64,000 nt of DNA from Sulfuritalea sp. (lineage in GTDB: Bacteria; Pseudomonadota; Gammaproteobacteria; Burkholderiales; Rhodocyclaceae). The position numbers were made by a program, and so were the translations under genes. The notes under the pieces are model-generated. The model was given only the letters and a program-made list of their open reading frames with translations, was not told the origin of the DNA and did not search any database. Positions 11,968 to 20,392 of this stretch are shown in pieces (position 1 is the stretch's first letter; each line of letters begins with the position of its first letter). The stretch lies in NCBI RefSeq assembly GCF_017302275.1, contig NZ_JAFLDR010000014.1, positions 1 through 64,000 of the forward strand, written 5' to 3'.

Positions 11968-13524
11968 ATGAAAGACGACCTTTCATCGCAGATCTCGCGC
12001 AATTTCAGGAAGACGCTCGGCGAGCTGTCGCTTTTCGCCGACATCGCACCAAAGTCCCTGAATGAGCTTGCGCAAGGAACCTGCAACGTCATCTACCAGA
12101 AAGGCCAGGCGATTTTTCGTGCCGGCGATTCCGTCAGCCAGCTTTACGTCCTGGTTTCAGGGCAGGTGAAGCTGTCCCTGTCCTGTCGGCGCGGCAATGA
12201 ACGCGTACTGGAACTGGCAGGGCCCGGGCATGCCTTCGGCCAGGCCGAACTCTTCGTGCCCGGCCCCTACCTGATCTCCGCGTTTGCCGTGAAGGCCTCG
12301 CATGTGCTGGCCGTCCGCCGTGACACGCTGTTTCGCGTCATGGCCGACGAGCCCGGCATCGCGCGGCGCGTGATTGAGGGGCTGGCTCGTCGCCAGCTCG
12401 AAACCGAGGCCGACCTCATCGCACAAAACTCCTGGTCGCCGGGACAGCGCCTGCTGGGCTATCTGCTCGAACTGGCCGGGCCGCAACGGAATGGAGCGGG
12501 TGAAACCACGGTAACCCTGGAAAGCAGCAAGAAAGTACTGGCCTCCCGCTTCGACATGCAACCCGAGACCTTGTCTCGCAATCTGCGCGACCTCAGCGAA
12601 GCCGGCCTTATCGTCGTCAATAGGAACCGGGTGGTGCTGCGCAATGCCGAAATTGAACGTCACCTGCTGACAAATCCGGATCCGCGCCTGATCGACTTCG
12701 GGGGCGCTCACCGTATTTGCGCTGCACCGGAAGATGCGGACGGGACCGGGGGGCACGGGCACAAAGGAGAGTCTCGGTCGGAGTGCAGCTGGATCAACGG
12801 AGCGGGCCGCCAGAGAGCACTATCCCAGCGCATGGCAAAGTCATGGCTGATGCTGGAACAGGGGCTGCTGGCCCGCCCGTCAAGGTTGATCCTGAGGCAG
12901 TCGATAGGGCATTTCGACAGTCGCCTGAAAGAACTCAAGGTACAAACTTCCGGCACGGAAAACCAGGTCGCATGGGCCGAGCTTTCAGGTTTGTGGCCGC
13001 GCTACCGGGAATTGCTCGAAGTTCCCCCCAATCCCGCGGACGCACAAGAGCTTTTTGCCATCAACGAGGACGTCCTGGAAGCGGCCGACCAACTGGCGCG
13101 CGGCTTCGCCAAAGCAGTAGGCACGCGAAAGGCGCAACTGGTGAATCTGGCCGGCCGTGCCCGGATGCTTTCCCAGCGTGCCGCGAAACATTTCATGTTC
13201 CGCCAGATGGGAATCCATGTGACTGACTGCCGTTCGCGGCTCGAGGATGCCAATGCCGAATTTGCCGCGACACTGACCGAGCTCAGGGCATCAGCCCTCA
13301 ACGACCCCGGCTTCGCCGCCCGGCTGGAATCGATCTTCAATCTATGGAAGCTGTTCCGCTCGGCAATGGACATGCACGATCCGGGGGATTTCCCGCAGGT
13401 GGCGCGCAAGGTCTTCCGCATCAGCGAAGACCTGCTGAACCGCACCGATGCCATGGTCGAACTCTGCGTCGGACTTCCCGACGATAAGGACTACAAGCCG
13501 GTGCCGGAAGCTCTTCCGGCGTAG
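11968..13524 (+). CDS. Crp/Fnr-family regulator fused to two PilJ/NarX-like P-box segments
   Basis: The 518-residue protein has three parts. Residues about 20-140 are a cyclic-nucleotide-binding-like sensor ('GQAIFRAGDSVSQLYVLVSGQVKLSL'). Residues about 150-235 are a Crp-type winged helix whose recognition helix 'MQPETLSRNLRDL' has E200-x-x-S203-R204, the ExxSR motif of FNR/ANR/Dnr proteins. Residues about 270-505 are a helical extension with two P-box-like motifs, 'INGAGRQRALSQRMAK' (276-291) and 'VNLAGRARMLSQRAAK' (392-407), as in PilJ-type and NarX/NarQ nitrate/nitrite sensors. The N-terminal cysteine cluster of oxygen-sensing FNR is absent. Typical Crp/Fnr proteins are about 230 residues. 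The ATG at 11968 follows AAGGA. Adjacent to nirS, it plausibly controls denitrification, perhaps reading nitrate or nitrite in the cytoplasm (inference). Confidence 0.88.
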   Translation: MKDDLSSQISRNFRKTLGELSLFADIAPKSLNELAQGTCNVIYQKGQAIFRAGDSVSQLYVLVSGQVKLSLSCRRGNERVLELAGPGHAFGQAELFVPGPYLISAFAVKASHVLAVRRDTLFRVMADEPGIARRVIEGLARRQLETEADLIAQNSWSPGQRLLGYLLELAGPQRNGAGETTVTLESSKKVLASRFDMQPETLSRNLRDLSEAGLIVVNRNRVVLRNAEIERHLLTNPDPRLIDFGGAHRICAAPEDADGTGGHGHKGESRSECSWINGAGRQRALSQRMAKSWLMLEQGLLARPSRLILRQSIGHFDSRLKELKVQTSGTENQVAWAELSGLWPRYRELLEVPPNPADAQELFAINEDVLEAADQLARGFAKAVGTRKAQLVNLAGRARMLSQRAAKHFMFRQMGIHVTDCRSRLEDANAEFAATLTELRASALNDPGFAARLESIFNLWKLFRSAMDMHDPGDFPQVARKVFRISEDLLNRTDAMVELCVGLPDDKDYKPVPEALPA

Positions 13525-13539
13525 GCAATCAGGGGCGTC

Positions 13540-13911
13540 TCAGTCCGCCGGCTTCGCGCCCATGGCGTACTCCGCCATCGCCGCCAGCACCGAATCCGCT
13601 TCACCTACCGGTGCCACCAGTTCGATGAGCAAGCCTTCATGGCGGTCCATGGCATCCGCCGCGAGGCGCGGCAGGTCTTTCTTCACGTGGCTGCCGGCGG
13701 CCATGAAGATCGGCACCACCGTTATGGACGTTGCGCCCTGGTCGACCAGGCAGGCCACCCCCTCGTCGAAGGTCGGTCGCATCAGTTCGAGGAAGCCCGG
13801 TTCGACCAGGGCCCCGGGGGCGCGCGCCTTGATGGCATCACGGATGCGATGGAAGGGTTGCGCCCATTCCGGATTGCGCGCGCCGTGGCCGTAGAGCAGG
13901 ATCCCTTTCAT
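13540..13911 (-). CDS. cbiX: Short CbiX/SirB-type sirohydrochlorin chelatase
   Basis: The 123-residue protein MKGILLYGHGARNPEWAQPF is the short, single-domain form of class II chelatases, which insert Co or Fe into sirohydrochlorin. The metal-binding histidines are visible in 'YGHGARN' and 'FMAAGSHVKKDLPRL'. It overlaps the MFS gene by 4 bp (ATGA), so it is the last gene of the minus-strand operon. Siroheme is also the precursor of heme d1, which the neighbouring NirS needs; this link is suggestive but the two are convergently transcribed. Confidence 0.88.
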   Translation of the reverse strand: MKGILLYGHGARNPEWAQPFHRIRDAIKARAPGALVEPGFLELMRPTFDEGVACLVDQGATSITVVPIFMAAGSHVKKDLPRLAADAMDRHEGLLIELVAPVGEADSVLAAMAEYAMGAKPAD

Positions 13912-15158
13912 TTCTTGACCTCGTTCCAGATGTTGCGGCAGCCGGTTTCGCGCACGAACAGCACCGCGATCCAGCCGGCGACGGCGGAGACCGTCATCAA
14001 CAACAGGCCATTGTGCCAGTCCGCTGCCGAATAGATGCGTACGCCGACCTCGACGCGGCCGTTCCATGTGCGTTCCATGAGCCAGCCGACCGCAGGCTGC
14101 AGGATAGCCGGGCCGAAGAACACGCCGACGTTCACCACGCTGGTAGCCATGCCCGAGAGCAAGGGTGGATTGACTTCCTTGGCTGCCGCCCAGGACAGAG
14201 TCAGTCCGGCCGTCGTCAGCCCCATCACCGTGCACAGCGAATAGGTCATCCAACCACCTTGCATTGCACCGGACAGCCACAGGCCCCAACCCAATGCGTG
14301 GACGCCGGACACCGCCAGCATCACCGGCTTGCGGCGTCCGATGCGGTCCGAGACATTGCCCCAGAGCATCGAGCCGATGGCAAAGCCGATGAAGTAAATG
14401 CTCACATGATTCGACGCTTCGGCACGGCTCATGCCATGGATCTGGGTCAGGTAAGGCACGGCCCATAGCCCGGCAAAAGCGAAAAATGCGCCGGCCAGCC
14501 CGGTGTTGGCGAAGAAGCCGGGCCAGGTGGCCCGATTTCTCATCACCGTCAGCAGGCCCGTAAGCCAGGCGGTACGATCGACCTTGGCAGCCGGCGTGTC
14601 GAGCACCCAGGTACGGGCCGCGAAGGCCATCAGCACGGAGAGTATCCCGACCACGACGAACACCGGGCGCCAACCCGCCGCCTGCGTGGCCCAGGCCAGC
14701 GGCGCACCGGCCAGTATTGAACCGAGGTTGCCGATCAGCATGCACAGTCCGGTGATCGAGGCAAAGCGCCGCTCCTCGAACCCGAGCGCGATGAGCTTGA
14801 GCATGGCGATAAAGGTCACCGACACGCCCAAACCCACCAGGGTACGCCCGGCGAAGGCCAGTTCGAAGCTCGGCGCCAGCCCGAACAGAACCGCGCCTCC
14901 ACCGGCCACCAAGCCACCCCACCAGAGAATCCGGCGTGGTCCCAGCGTATCCGCCAGCACCCCGGTGGGAATCTGCATCAGCGTGTAGACGTAGAAGTAG
15001 GTCGCTGTCAGGGTACCGAGTTGGGCGCCGCCGATGGCAAAGGTGGATTGCAGGTCGCCCGAGATCGCCGCCGGCGCGACGCGGTGGAAGAAGGACAACA
15101 AATAGGCCGCGACAGCCACGCCGAGGCCGAGCAGAACGCCCGGGCGAGTGGCCGTCAT
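13908..15158 (-). CDS. Major facilitator superfamily transporter
   Basis: The 416-residue protein has about 12 hydrophobic segments and the MFS motif A 'PTGVLADTLGPRRILWWGG' between TM2 and TM3, repeated as 'GNVSDRIGRRKPVML' between TM8 and TM9. 'LLSFFHRVAPAAISGDLQ' near the start resembles anion/organic-acid carriers of the family. It overlaps both neighbours by 4 bp. Position in a glyoxylate/hydroxypyruvate operon suggests an organic-acid substrate, but none can be named. Confidence 0.9.
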   Translation of the reverse strand: MTATRPGVLLGLGVAVAAYLLSFFHRVAPAAISGDLQSTFAIGGAQLGTLTATYFYVYTLMQIPTGVLADTLGPRRILWWGGLVAGGGAVLFGLAPSFELAFAGRTLVGLGVSVTFIAMLKLIALGFEERRFASITGLCMLIGNLGSILAGAPLAWATQAAGWRPVFVVVGILSVLMAFAARTWVLDTPAAKVDRTAWLTGLLTVMRNRATWPGFFANTGLAGAFFAFAGLWAVPYLTQIHGMSRAEASNHVSIYFIGFAIGSMLWGNVSDRIGRRKPVMLAVSGVHALGWGLWLSGAMQGGWMTYSLCTVMGLTTAGLTLSWAAAKEVNPPLLSGMATSVVNVGVFFGPAILQPAVGWLMERTWNGRVEVGVRIYSAADWHNGLLLMTVSAVAGWIAVLFVRETGCRNIWNEVKK

Positions 15159-16129
15159 TTCCAGACGTCGGTATTGACGAGGTTGGGCGGACGCTGGCCC
15201 GAGAGTGCGGCGATCAGGTTGTTGGCCGCGGTCATTGCCATGGCCATGCGCGTCGGGCGCGAGCTCGACCCGATGTGCGGCGTCAGCGTCACATTGTCGA
15301 GTTCGAGGAAGCCCGGATTGAGCTTCGGCTCGCCCTCGAACACGTCGAGCGCGGCGCCGGACAGTCGGCGCTGGCGCAACGCCGAAATCAGCGCCACATC
15401 ATCGACGATGCCGCCGCGGGCGACGTTGATCAGGTGTGCGGTCGACTTCATCAGCGCCAGTTCGGCGGCGCCGATGATGTGGTGGCTTTCCGCCGAATAT
15501 GGCAGCAGCAGAACCAGGAAATCAGCTTCGCGCAGCAGCGCCTCCTTGGCGACCCAGGTGGCGCGGCAGGCGGCTTCCTTGTCCTCCGGCAGCCGGCTGC
15601 GATTATGGTAGATCACCTTCATGTCGAAGCCCAACGCGCGCCGCGCCAAGGCCTGGCCAATGCGGCCCATGCCGAGGATGCCCAGCGTGGCGTGATGCAC
15701 GTCGCTGCCGAGCCAGTCCAGCATGCGAAAGCCCTGCCAGTGGCCGGCGCGCAGCCAGTGCTCCGAGGTCTGGATATGGCGCGCGGTGGCCATCAGCAGG
15801 GCCCAGGCGAGATCCGCCGTGGTGTCGTCGAGAACGCCCGGGGTATTGGTGGCGACGATGCCGGCACGGGTGCAGGCGGCGAGGTCGATGTTGTTGTAGC
15901 CGACGGCGAAGTTGCACACCGCCTTGAGCTGCGGCGCGGCGGCAATCACCTCGGCGTTCACCGGGTCGCTCACCGCCGTCATCGCGCCGGCCTTGTCCGC
16001 CAGGCGCTGCTTCAGCCCCTCGACGCCGAGGACGACATCGGCCTGGTTGTCGTCCACCTCGAAATGCCGCCGCAGGTGCTCGAGCACCTCGGGGAAAACT
16101 TCACGGGCAACAAGGATCTTGGGTTTCAT
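15155..16129 (-). CDS. D-2-hydroxyacid dehydrogenase (glyoxylate/hydroxypyruvate reductase type)
   Basis: The 324-residue protein has the Rossmann motif 'LGILGMGRIGQALARRALGFDMKVIYHNR', the substrate-loop 'NFAVGYNNIDL', the catalytic Arg in 'INVARGGIVDDVAL' and the His in 'LTPHIGSSS'. 'NRSRLP' after the second strand favours NADPH, as in glyoxylate/hydroxypyruvate reductases that make glycolate or D-glycerate. It overlaps the MFS gene and the DUF336 gene by 4 bp each. Context with hyi and glxR supports hydroxypyruvate reduction. Confidence 0.92.
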   Translation of the reverse strand: MKPKILVAREVFPEVLEHLRRHFEVDDNQADVVLGVEGLKQRLADKAGAMTAVSDPVNAEVIAAAPQLKAVCNFAVGYNNIDLAACTRAGIVATNTPGVLDDTTADLAWALLMATARHIQTSEHWLRAGHWQGFRMLDWLGSDVHHATLGILGMGRIGQALARRALGFDMKVIYHNRSRLPEDKEAACRATWVAKEALLREADFLVLLLPYSAESHHIIGAAELALMKSTAHLINVARGGIVDDVALISALRQRRLSGAALDVFEGEPKLNPGFLELDNVTLTPHIGSSSRPTRMAMAMTAANNLIAALSGQRPPNLVNTDVWK

Positions 16130-16518
16130 GTTTTGGCCACCACGGATGCGCCTTGCGCCGCGACGATACCATCCTCGGACGACCTGACCCCTGAAACGCC
16201 GATAGCGCCAACGTAGACGCCATCGCGGATCAGGGGCAGGCCACCCTCGAGGCAGATCACGTCGGGCATGGTCATCATAACCGGGCGCCCCTGCAGAACC
16301 ATGTCCTCGAAGGCCCTGGTCGGACGCTTGAACATGATGGCGGTTCGGGCTTTCTGTTCGGCTACGCGCACGGAGCCTTTCTGCGTGCCGTCCATGCGCT
16401 GCAGGGAAATCAGGTGGCCGCCGTCATCGACCACGGCGATCACCACGTTCCAGTTGTTTTCGGTCGCCGTGCGGCGTGCCGCCTCGGTGATGCGAAGCGC
16501 GTCATCAAGGGTCAGCAT
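16126..16518 (-). CDS. DUF336 (GlcG/HbpS-like) protein
   Basis: The 130-residue protein MLTLDDALRITEAARRTATE contains the family pattern 'NNWNVVIAVVDDGGHLISLQRMDGTQ', 'AEQKARTAIMFKRPTRAFE' and 'GGLPLIRDGVYVGAIGVSG'. GlcG/HbpS proteins are found next to glycolate or propanediol genes and some bind heme; the biochemical role is unsettled. No signal peptide is seen, so it is cytoplasmic. It overlaps glxR by 7 bp and the downstream dehydrogenase by 4 bp. The true start is the Met at 16518, not the longer antisense-like frame. Confidence 0.88.
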   Translation of the reverse strand: MLTLDDALRITEAARRTATENNWNVVIAVVDDGGHLISLQRMDGTQKGSVRVAEQKARTAIMFKRPTRAFEDMVLQGRPVMMTMPDVICLEGGLPLIRDGVYVGAIGVSGVRSSEDGIVAAQGASVVAKT

Positions 16519-17408
16519 GTCAGGACCGCCTTGGTGACTTCGTGGTTCGCCATCATCTCCAGCGCACGCACCATCGCCGAATGGTCCCAGGTGGCACCGC
16601 CGTGGGCGATGCAGGAATTGAAAAGCTCCTGCGCCGTGGCGGTGTTGGGCAGCGAAACGCCGAGCGCGCGCGCACCGGAGAGCGCCAGATTGAGGTCCTT
16701 CTGGTGCAGCTCGATGCGAAAGCCCGGGTTGAAGCTGCGCTTGACCATGCGCTCGCCATGCACCTCGAGGATGCGCGAGTTGGCGAAGCCGCCCATCAGC
16801 GCCTGGCGCACCCTGGCTGGATCGGCGCCGGCCTTGGAGGCGAACAGCAGCGCCTCGCCGACCGCCTCGATGGTCAGCGCGACGATGATCTGGTTGGCGA
16901 CCTTGCAGGTTTGCCCGTCGCCGTTGCCTCCGACCAGGGTGATGTTCTTGCCCATCAGCTCGAACAGCGGCTTGGCGCGGCTGAATGCCGCCTCGGTTCC
17001 GCCGCACATGATGGTCAGCGCCGCATTCCGGGCGCCGACTTCGCCACCGGAAACCGGCGCGTCGATGTAATCGCACTTCTGCTCGTTGATCCGCGCGGCG
17101 AACTTCTTCGTTTCCAGCGGCGCGATCGAACTCATGTCGACCACGACCTTGCCCGGCGCGAGGCCTTCGGCCACGCCGTCCTTGCCGAAAAGCACCTTCT
17201 CGACGTCCGGCGTGTCCGGCACCATCATGAAGATGATGTCGGCGCTCTTCGCCACTTCGGCGGGGGAAGCACAACTCTTGCCGCCGGCGTCGAGCAGTTC
17301 CTGGGCCACGCCCGAGCGGCTGAAGAGATAGGCACTGTGGCCGCCGGCGATCAGGTGGCCGGCCATGGGCTTGCCCATGATGCCGAGGCCGATGAATCCG
17401 ATGTTCAC
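16512..17408 (-). CDS. glxR: Tartronate semialdehyde reductase (2-hydroxy-3-oxopropionate reductase)
   Basis: This 298-residue member of the beta-hydroxyacid dehydrogenase family reduces tartronate semialdehyde to D-glycerate. It shows 'MNIGFIGLGIMGKPMAGHLIAGG' (dinucleotide-binding GxGxxG), the substrate motif 'DAPVSGGEVGARNAALTIMCGG' and the catalytic Lys in 'NGDGQTCKVANQIIVALTIEAV'. Start and length match GlxR/GarR. It follows hyi by 12 bp, which pairs the two enzymes acting on the tartronate-semialdehyde/hydroxypyruvate pair. Confidence 0.94.
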   Translation of the reverse strand: MNIGFIGLGIMGKPMAGHLIAGGHSAYLFSRSGVAQELLDAGGKSCASPAEVAKSADIIFMMVPDTPDVEKVLFGKDGVAEGLAPGKVVVDMSSIAPLETKKFAARINEQKCDYIDAPVSGGEVGARNAALTIMCGGTEAAFSRAKPLFELMGKNITLVGGNGDGQTCKVANQIIVALTIEAVGEALLFASKAGADPARVRQALMGGFANSRILEVHGERMVKRSFNPGFRIELHQKDLNLALSGARALGVSLPNTATAQELFNSCIAHGGATWDHSAMVRALEMMANHEVTKAVLTC

Positions 17409-17420
17409 ATCATGTCTCCG

Positions 17421-18215
17421 TCAGGATTTCAGGTAGGGAGCGGCCCAGCCCAGGCTCGCTTCGGTGGTGGTCGCCGGCTTGTATTCGCAGCCGATCCAGC
17501 CCGGGTAGCCGATCTTGTCGAGGAAGGCGAAGAGGAAGCCGTAATTGATCTCGCCCGTGCCCGGCTCGTTGCGGCCCGGGTTGTCGGCAAGCTGCAGGTG
17601 GGCGATCCTGCCGAGGTTCTTCTCGATGGTCTTCGCCAGTTCGCCCTCCATGCGCTGCATGTGGTAGATGTCATACTGGATGAAGAGATTGTCCGAGCCA
17701 CCTTCCTTTTCCACGTCGGCGATGATGTCGAGCGCCCGCCGGGTGCGGTTGAGGAAGAAGCCGGGGATGTCGCAGGTGTTGATCGGCTCGATCAGCAGGC
17801 GGATGCCGGCGGCCTCGAGTTTCGGCGCCGCGAATCCGAGGTTGTCGACCAGGGTGCGGCGCGCGTCGGCATCGGCGACGCCGGCGGGCTGGATGCCGGC
17901 GAGGCAGTTCACCTGCTTCACGCCCAGTGCCGTTGCATAGGCGATGGCTTGGTCGACGCCGGCGCGGAACTCATCGACGCGGTCGGGATGGCAGCCGATG
18001 CCGCGCTCGCCGGCCGCCCAGTTACCGGCGGGCAGGTTGTGCAGCACCAGTTGCAGGCCGTGCTGCTTGAGCAGACCCTGCAGCTGGGCAGCCGGATAGT
18101 CGTAGGGGAACAGGAACTCGACGGCCTTGAAGCCGGCTTGCGCCGCCTTTTCGAAGCGCCCGAGGAAGGGCGTTTCGTTGAACAGCATGGTCAGGTTGGC
18201 AGCGAATCTGGGCAT
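17421..18215 (-). CDS. hyi: Hydroxypyruvate isomerase, copy 1
   Basis: Hyi interconverts hydroxypyruvate and tartronate semialdehyde. The 264-residue TIM-barrel protein starts MPRFAANLTMLFNETPFLGR, the usual Hyi start; the frame extends 27 codons upstream but those are not conserved. Family motifs include 'AVEFLFPYDYPAAQL', 'NLPAGNWAAGERGIGCHP', 'LLIEPINTCDIPGFFLNRT', 'QYDIYHMQRMEGEL', 'QLADNPGRNEPGTGEINY' and 'GWIGCEYKP'. A diverged paralogue lies at 55062-55838. Confidence 0.93.
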   Translation of the reverse strand: MPRFAANLTMLFNETPFLGRFEKAAQAGFKAVEFLFPYDYPAAQLQGLLKQHGLQLVLHNLPAGNWAAGERGIGCHPDRVDEFRAGVDQAIAYATALGVKQVNCLAGIQPAGVADADARRTLVDNLGFAAPKLEAAGIRLLIEPINTCDIPGFFLNRTRRALDIIADVEKEGGSDNLFIQYDIYHMQRMEGELAKTIEKNLGRIAHLQLADNPGRNEPGTGEINYGFLFAFLDKIGYPGWIGCEYKPATTTEASLGWAAPYLKS

Positions 18216-18376
18216 TAGGGCATTCTCCGGTTTGTTCAGGTCACGCTGCCGCGGGCGGCATCCCCCGCACGGCAGGGATTTCGAGGCCGGTGGCAATCGC
18301 CGCCACCACCCATCTCCCGGTCAGGAACCCGGAGGGACTTCGCGCTCTAAAAGGATCTTCGGCTACATCCCGCCGC

Positions 18377-20392
18377 TCAATTTCCGTAAAGCACTTTCGG
18401 CAGCCACATGCCGATTTCAGGAAAGATGTAAAGCATTGCCAGGGCGACGACCTGGATCCCCATGAAGGGCATCATGCCGGCGAAGATCTGGTTCAGCGTC
18501 ACATGCGGCGGCGAAACTCCCTTGAGGTAAAACGCCGCCATCGCCACCGGCGGCGAGAGGAAGGCGGTCTGCAGGTTAAGCGCCACCAGCAGGCCGAAGA
18601 ACAGCGGATCGACCCCGAAGTGCGGCAACAGTGGAATGAAGATCGGCATGAAGATGACAATGATCTCGGTCCATTCCAGCGGCCAGCCGAGGATGAAGAT
18701 GATGAACTGGCTGAGCAGCATGAATTGCAGCGGCGTCATGTTGAGCGAGAGCACCCATTGCTCGACCAGATTCTGCCCGCCCAGCAGCGCGAAGGCCGCC
18801 GAAAAGATTGATGAGCCGACGAACAGCCAGCAGACCATGGCCGAGGTTTTCGCGGTGAGGAATACCGACTCCTTGACCACCCCGAAGTTGAGCTGCTTGT
18901 AGGCCGCAGCGAGGATGAAGCCGCCGGCCGAGCCCAGCGCCGCAGCCTCGGTCGGCGTGGCGAAACCGAAGACGATGCTGCCCAGTACGGCGAGAATCAT
19001 CAGCGCCAGCGGGAAGAAGGAACCCAGCAGCATCTTGAACACTTCAAGGCGGACGAAGGTGAACACGGCATAGAAGGCCACCGCCGTAACCAGGCTGACG
19101 CCCGCCATGATCCAGTACCAGGTCGGCACCGGCAGGCGCTCGGTAGCTTCGGCTTCCGGCACCGGTGCGGCGGCAATCGCCGGCGCAGGCGCCGTGCCGA
19201 CCTTTGCGGCCGGCGGCTGCTTGACACCCTCTGCCGGCGGCTCCTTGAGTCCCTCTGCCGGAGGTTCCTTGAGTCCTTCGGCAGGCGGTTCCTTGAGTCC
19301 TTCGGCCGGAGGCTCCTTGAGCCCTTCCTCGTCTTCCTCCCTGGGTTCCTCCAGACCGCCGGCGTCGCCCCCGGCTGCCTCCTCGGCAATCACGCCTCCG
19401 CCCATTTGCGTCAGGCCCTCGGCTTCGGCCTTTGGCGCCGGTTTGGTCGCCAGGTGCCAGGTGAAGCCGAGAAACAGGACCAGCGTAAACGCCGGCAGCA
19501 GCGCGATGAAGCCCTGCCTGGCAATCGTGCCACTGCTGATGCCCAGGTTGCGCGAGCCCTTCAGCGCGCCGATCAGTCCCGGCAGCACCCGGTGGCTGAT
19601 GGCTTCGCGAATCTTTTCATTGTCCGGCGGCAGGTCGATATGGCGCTCTTCCATCGGCAGCGGCGGCGCCAGGTGTGGATTCAGCTTGGCGACGATGATC
19701 ACGTACATAATGTAGAGGCTGGCGAGCATGATGCCGGGGAAGAAGGCGCCGGCATACAACTGCACCACGGAAACGCCGGCCGTGGCGCCATAGACGATCA
19801 GGAGCACCGAGGGCGGGATCAGGATGCCCAGGCAGCCGCCGGCGGTTATCACTCCGGCCGACAGGCGGACGTCATAACCCGACTTGAGCATGGCCGGTAG
19901 CGCCAGCAGGCCCATCAGCGTCACCACCGCGCCGACGATGCCGGTGGCAGTGGCGAAGATGGCGCAGGTGACCAGGGTCGCCACCGCCAGCGCGCCGGGC
20001 ACCCGCGCCAGCGAGAGCTCCAGCGCGCGGAACAGCTTGGCGATCAGGTTGGCACGCTCGACCAGGTAACCCATGAAGACGAACAGCGGGATCGAGATCA
20101 GCACGTCGTTGGACATCACCGAATATGCCCGCTGCACCATCAGGTCCAGCGTCTGGCGCTGGGCGAGATCCGGGTTGCCGCTGCGGTAGGCGAGCCAGGC
20201 GAAAAATACGCCCATGCCCATCAGGGTGAAGGCGGTCGGGAAGCCGAGCATGATGGCGACTACCACAAGGGACAGCATCAGCAGGCCGATGTGGCCGTTC
20301 TGCATGTTGCTCCAGGGCATGAATATCACCGTGACGGTCAGGATCACCGCCATCAGCGAGAAGCCGAACCAGAGTTCCTTCCTGATCGTCAC
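18377..20392 (-). CDS. dctM: TRAP transporter large permease (DctM family) with a repeat-rich insertion
   Basis: DctM subunits move a periplasmic-binding-protein-delivered organic acid with Na+. The protein is 671 residues, where a simple DctM is about 430. The N-terminal part ('VVVAIMLGFPTAFTLMGMGVFFAWLA', 'IPLFVFMGYLVERANL', 'GCLGILIPPSVLLIVYG') and C-terminal part ('LGWPLEWTEIIVIFMPIFIPLL') are canonical. Between them a hydrophilic segment (about residues 325-415) contains four GLKEPPAE-type units and a diverged fifth, encoded by 24-bp tandem repeats at 19212-19331. It overlaps dctQ by 4 bp. Long-form DctM proteins exist in the mannitol/chloroaromatic-type group; the repeat content is the oddity. 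Confidence 0.92.
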   Translation of the reverse strand: MTIRKELWFGFSLMAVILTVTVIFMPWSNMQNGHIGLLMLSLVVVAIMLGFPTAFTLMGMGVFFAWLAYRSGNPDLAQRQTLDLMVQRAYSVMSNDVLISIPLFVFMGYLVERANLIAKLFRALELSLARVPGALAVATLVTCAIFATATGIVGAVVTLMGLLALPAMLKSGYDVRLSAGVITAGGCLGILIPPSVLLIVYGATAGVSVVQLYAGAFFPGIMLASLYIMYVIIVAKLNPHLAPPLPMEERHIDLPPDNEKIREAISHRVLPGLIGALKGSRNLGISSGTIARQGFIALLPAFTLVLFLGFTWHLATKPAPKAEAEGLTQMGGGVIAEEAAGGDAGGLEEPREEDEEGLKEPPAEGLKEPPAEGLKEPPAEGLKEPPAEGVKQPPAAKVGTAPAPAIAAAPVPEAEATERLPVPTWYWIMAGVSLVTAVAFYAVFTFVRLEVFKMLLGSFFPLALMILAVLGSIVFGFATPTEAAALGSAGGFILAAAYKQLNFGVVKESVFLTAKTSAMVCWLFVGSSIFSAAFALLGGQNLVEQWVLSLNMTPLQFMLLSQFIIFILGWPLEWTEIIVIFMPIFIPLLPHFGVDPLFFGLLVALNLQTAFLSPPVAMAAFYLKGVSPPHVTLNQIFAGMMPFMGIQVVALAMLYIFPEIGMWLPKVLYGN
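19212..19331 (-). repeat. Five 24-bp tandem repeats inside dctM
   Basis: Five consecutive 24-bp units (from 19212, 19236, 19260, 19284 and 19308) each encode a variant of EGLKEPPA. They are in frame, so unit number can change without a frameshift. Third-position differences between units (GGCGGC/GGAGGT/GGCGGT) show the array is not entirely recent. Confidence 0.9.

Noticed and set aside
17030-17060. Another copy of the ~26-bp repeat in glxR.
   Set aside because: The GAAGTCGGCGCCCGGAA stretch encodes the normal 'GGEVGARNA' substrate motif of GlxR, so the match is explained by protein conservation.
18216-18376. A separate promoter or terminator between dctM and hyi.
   Set aside because: Only weak GC-rich inverted repeats were seen; nothing strong enough to split the operon.
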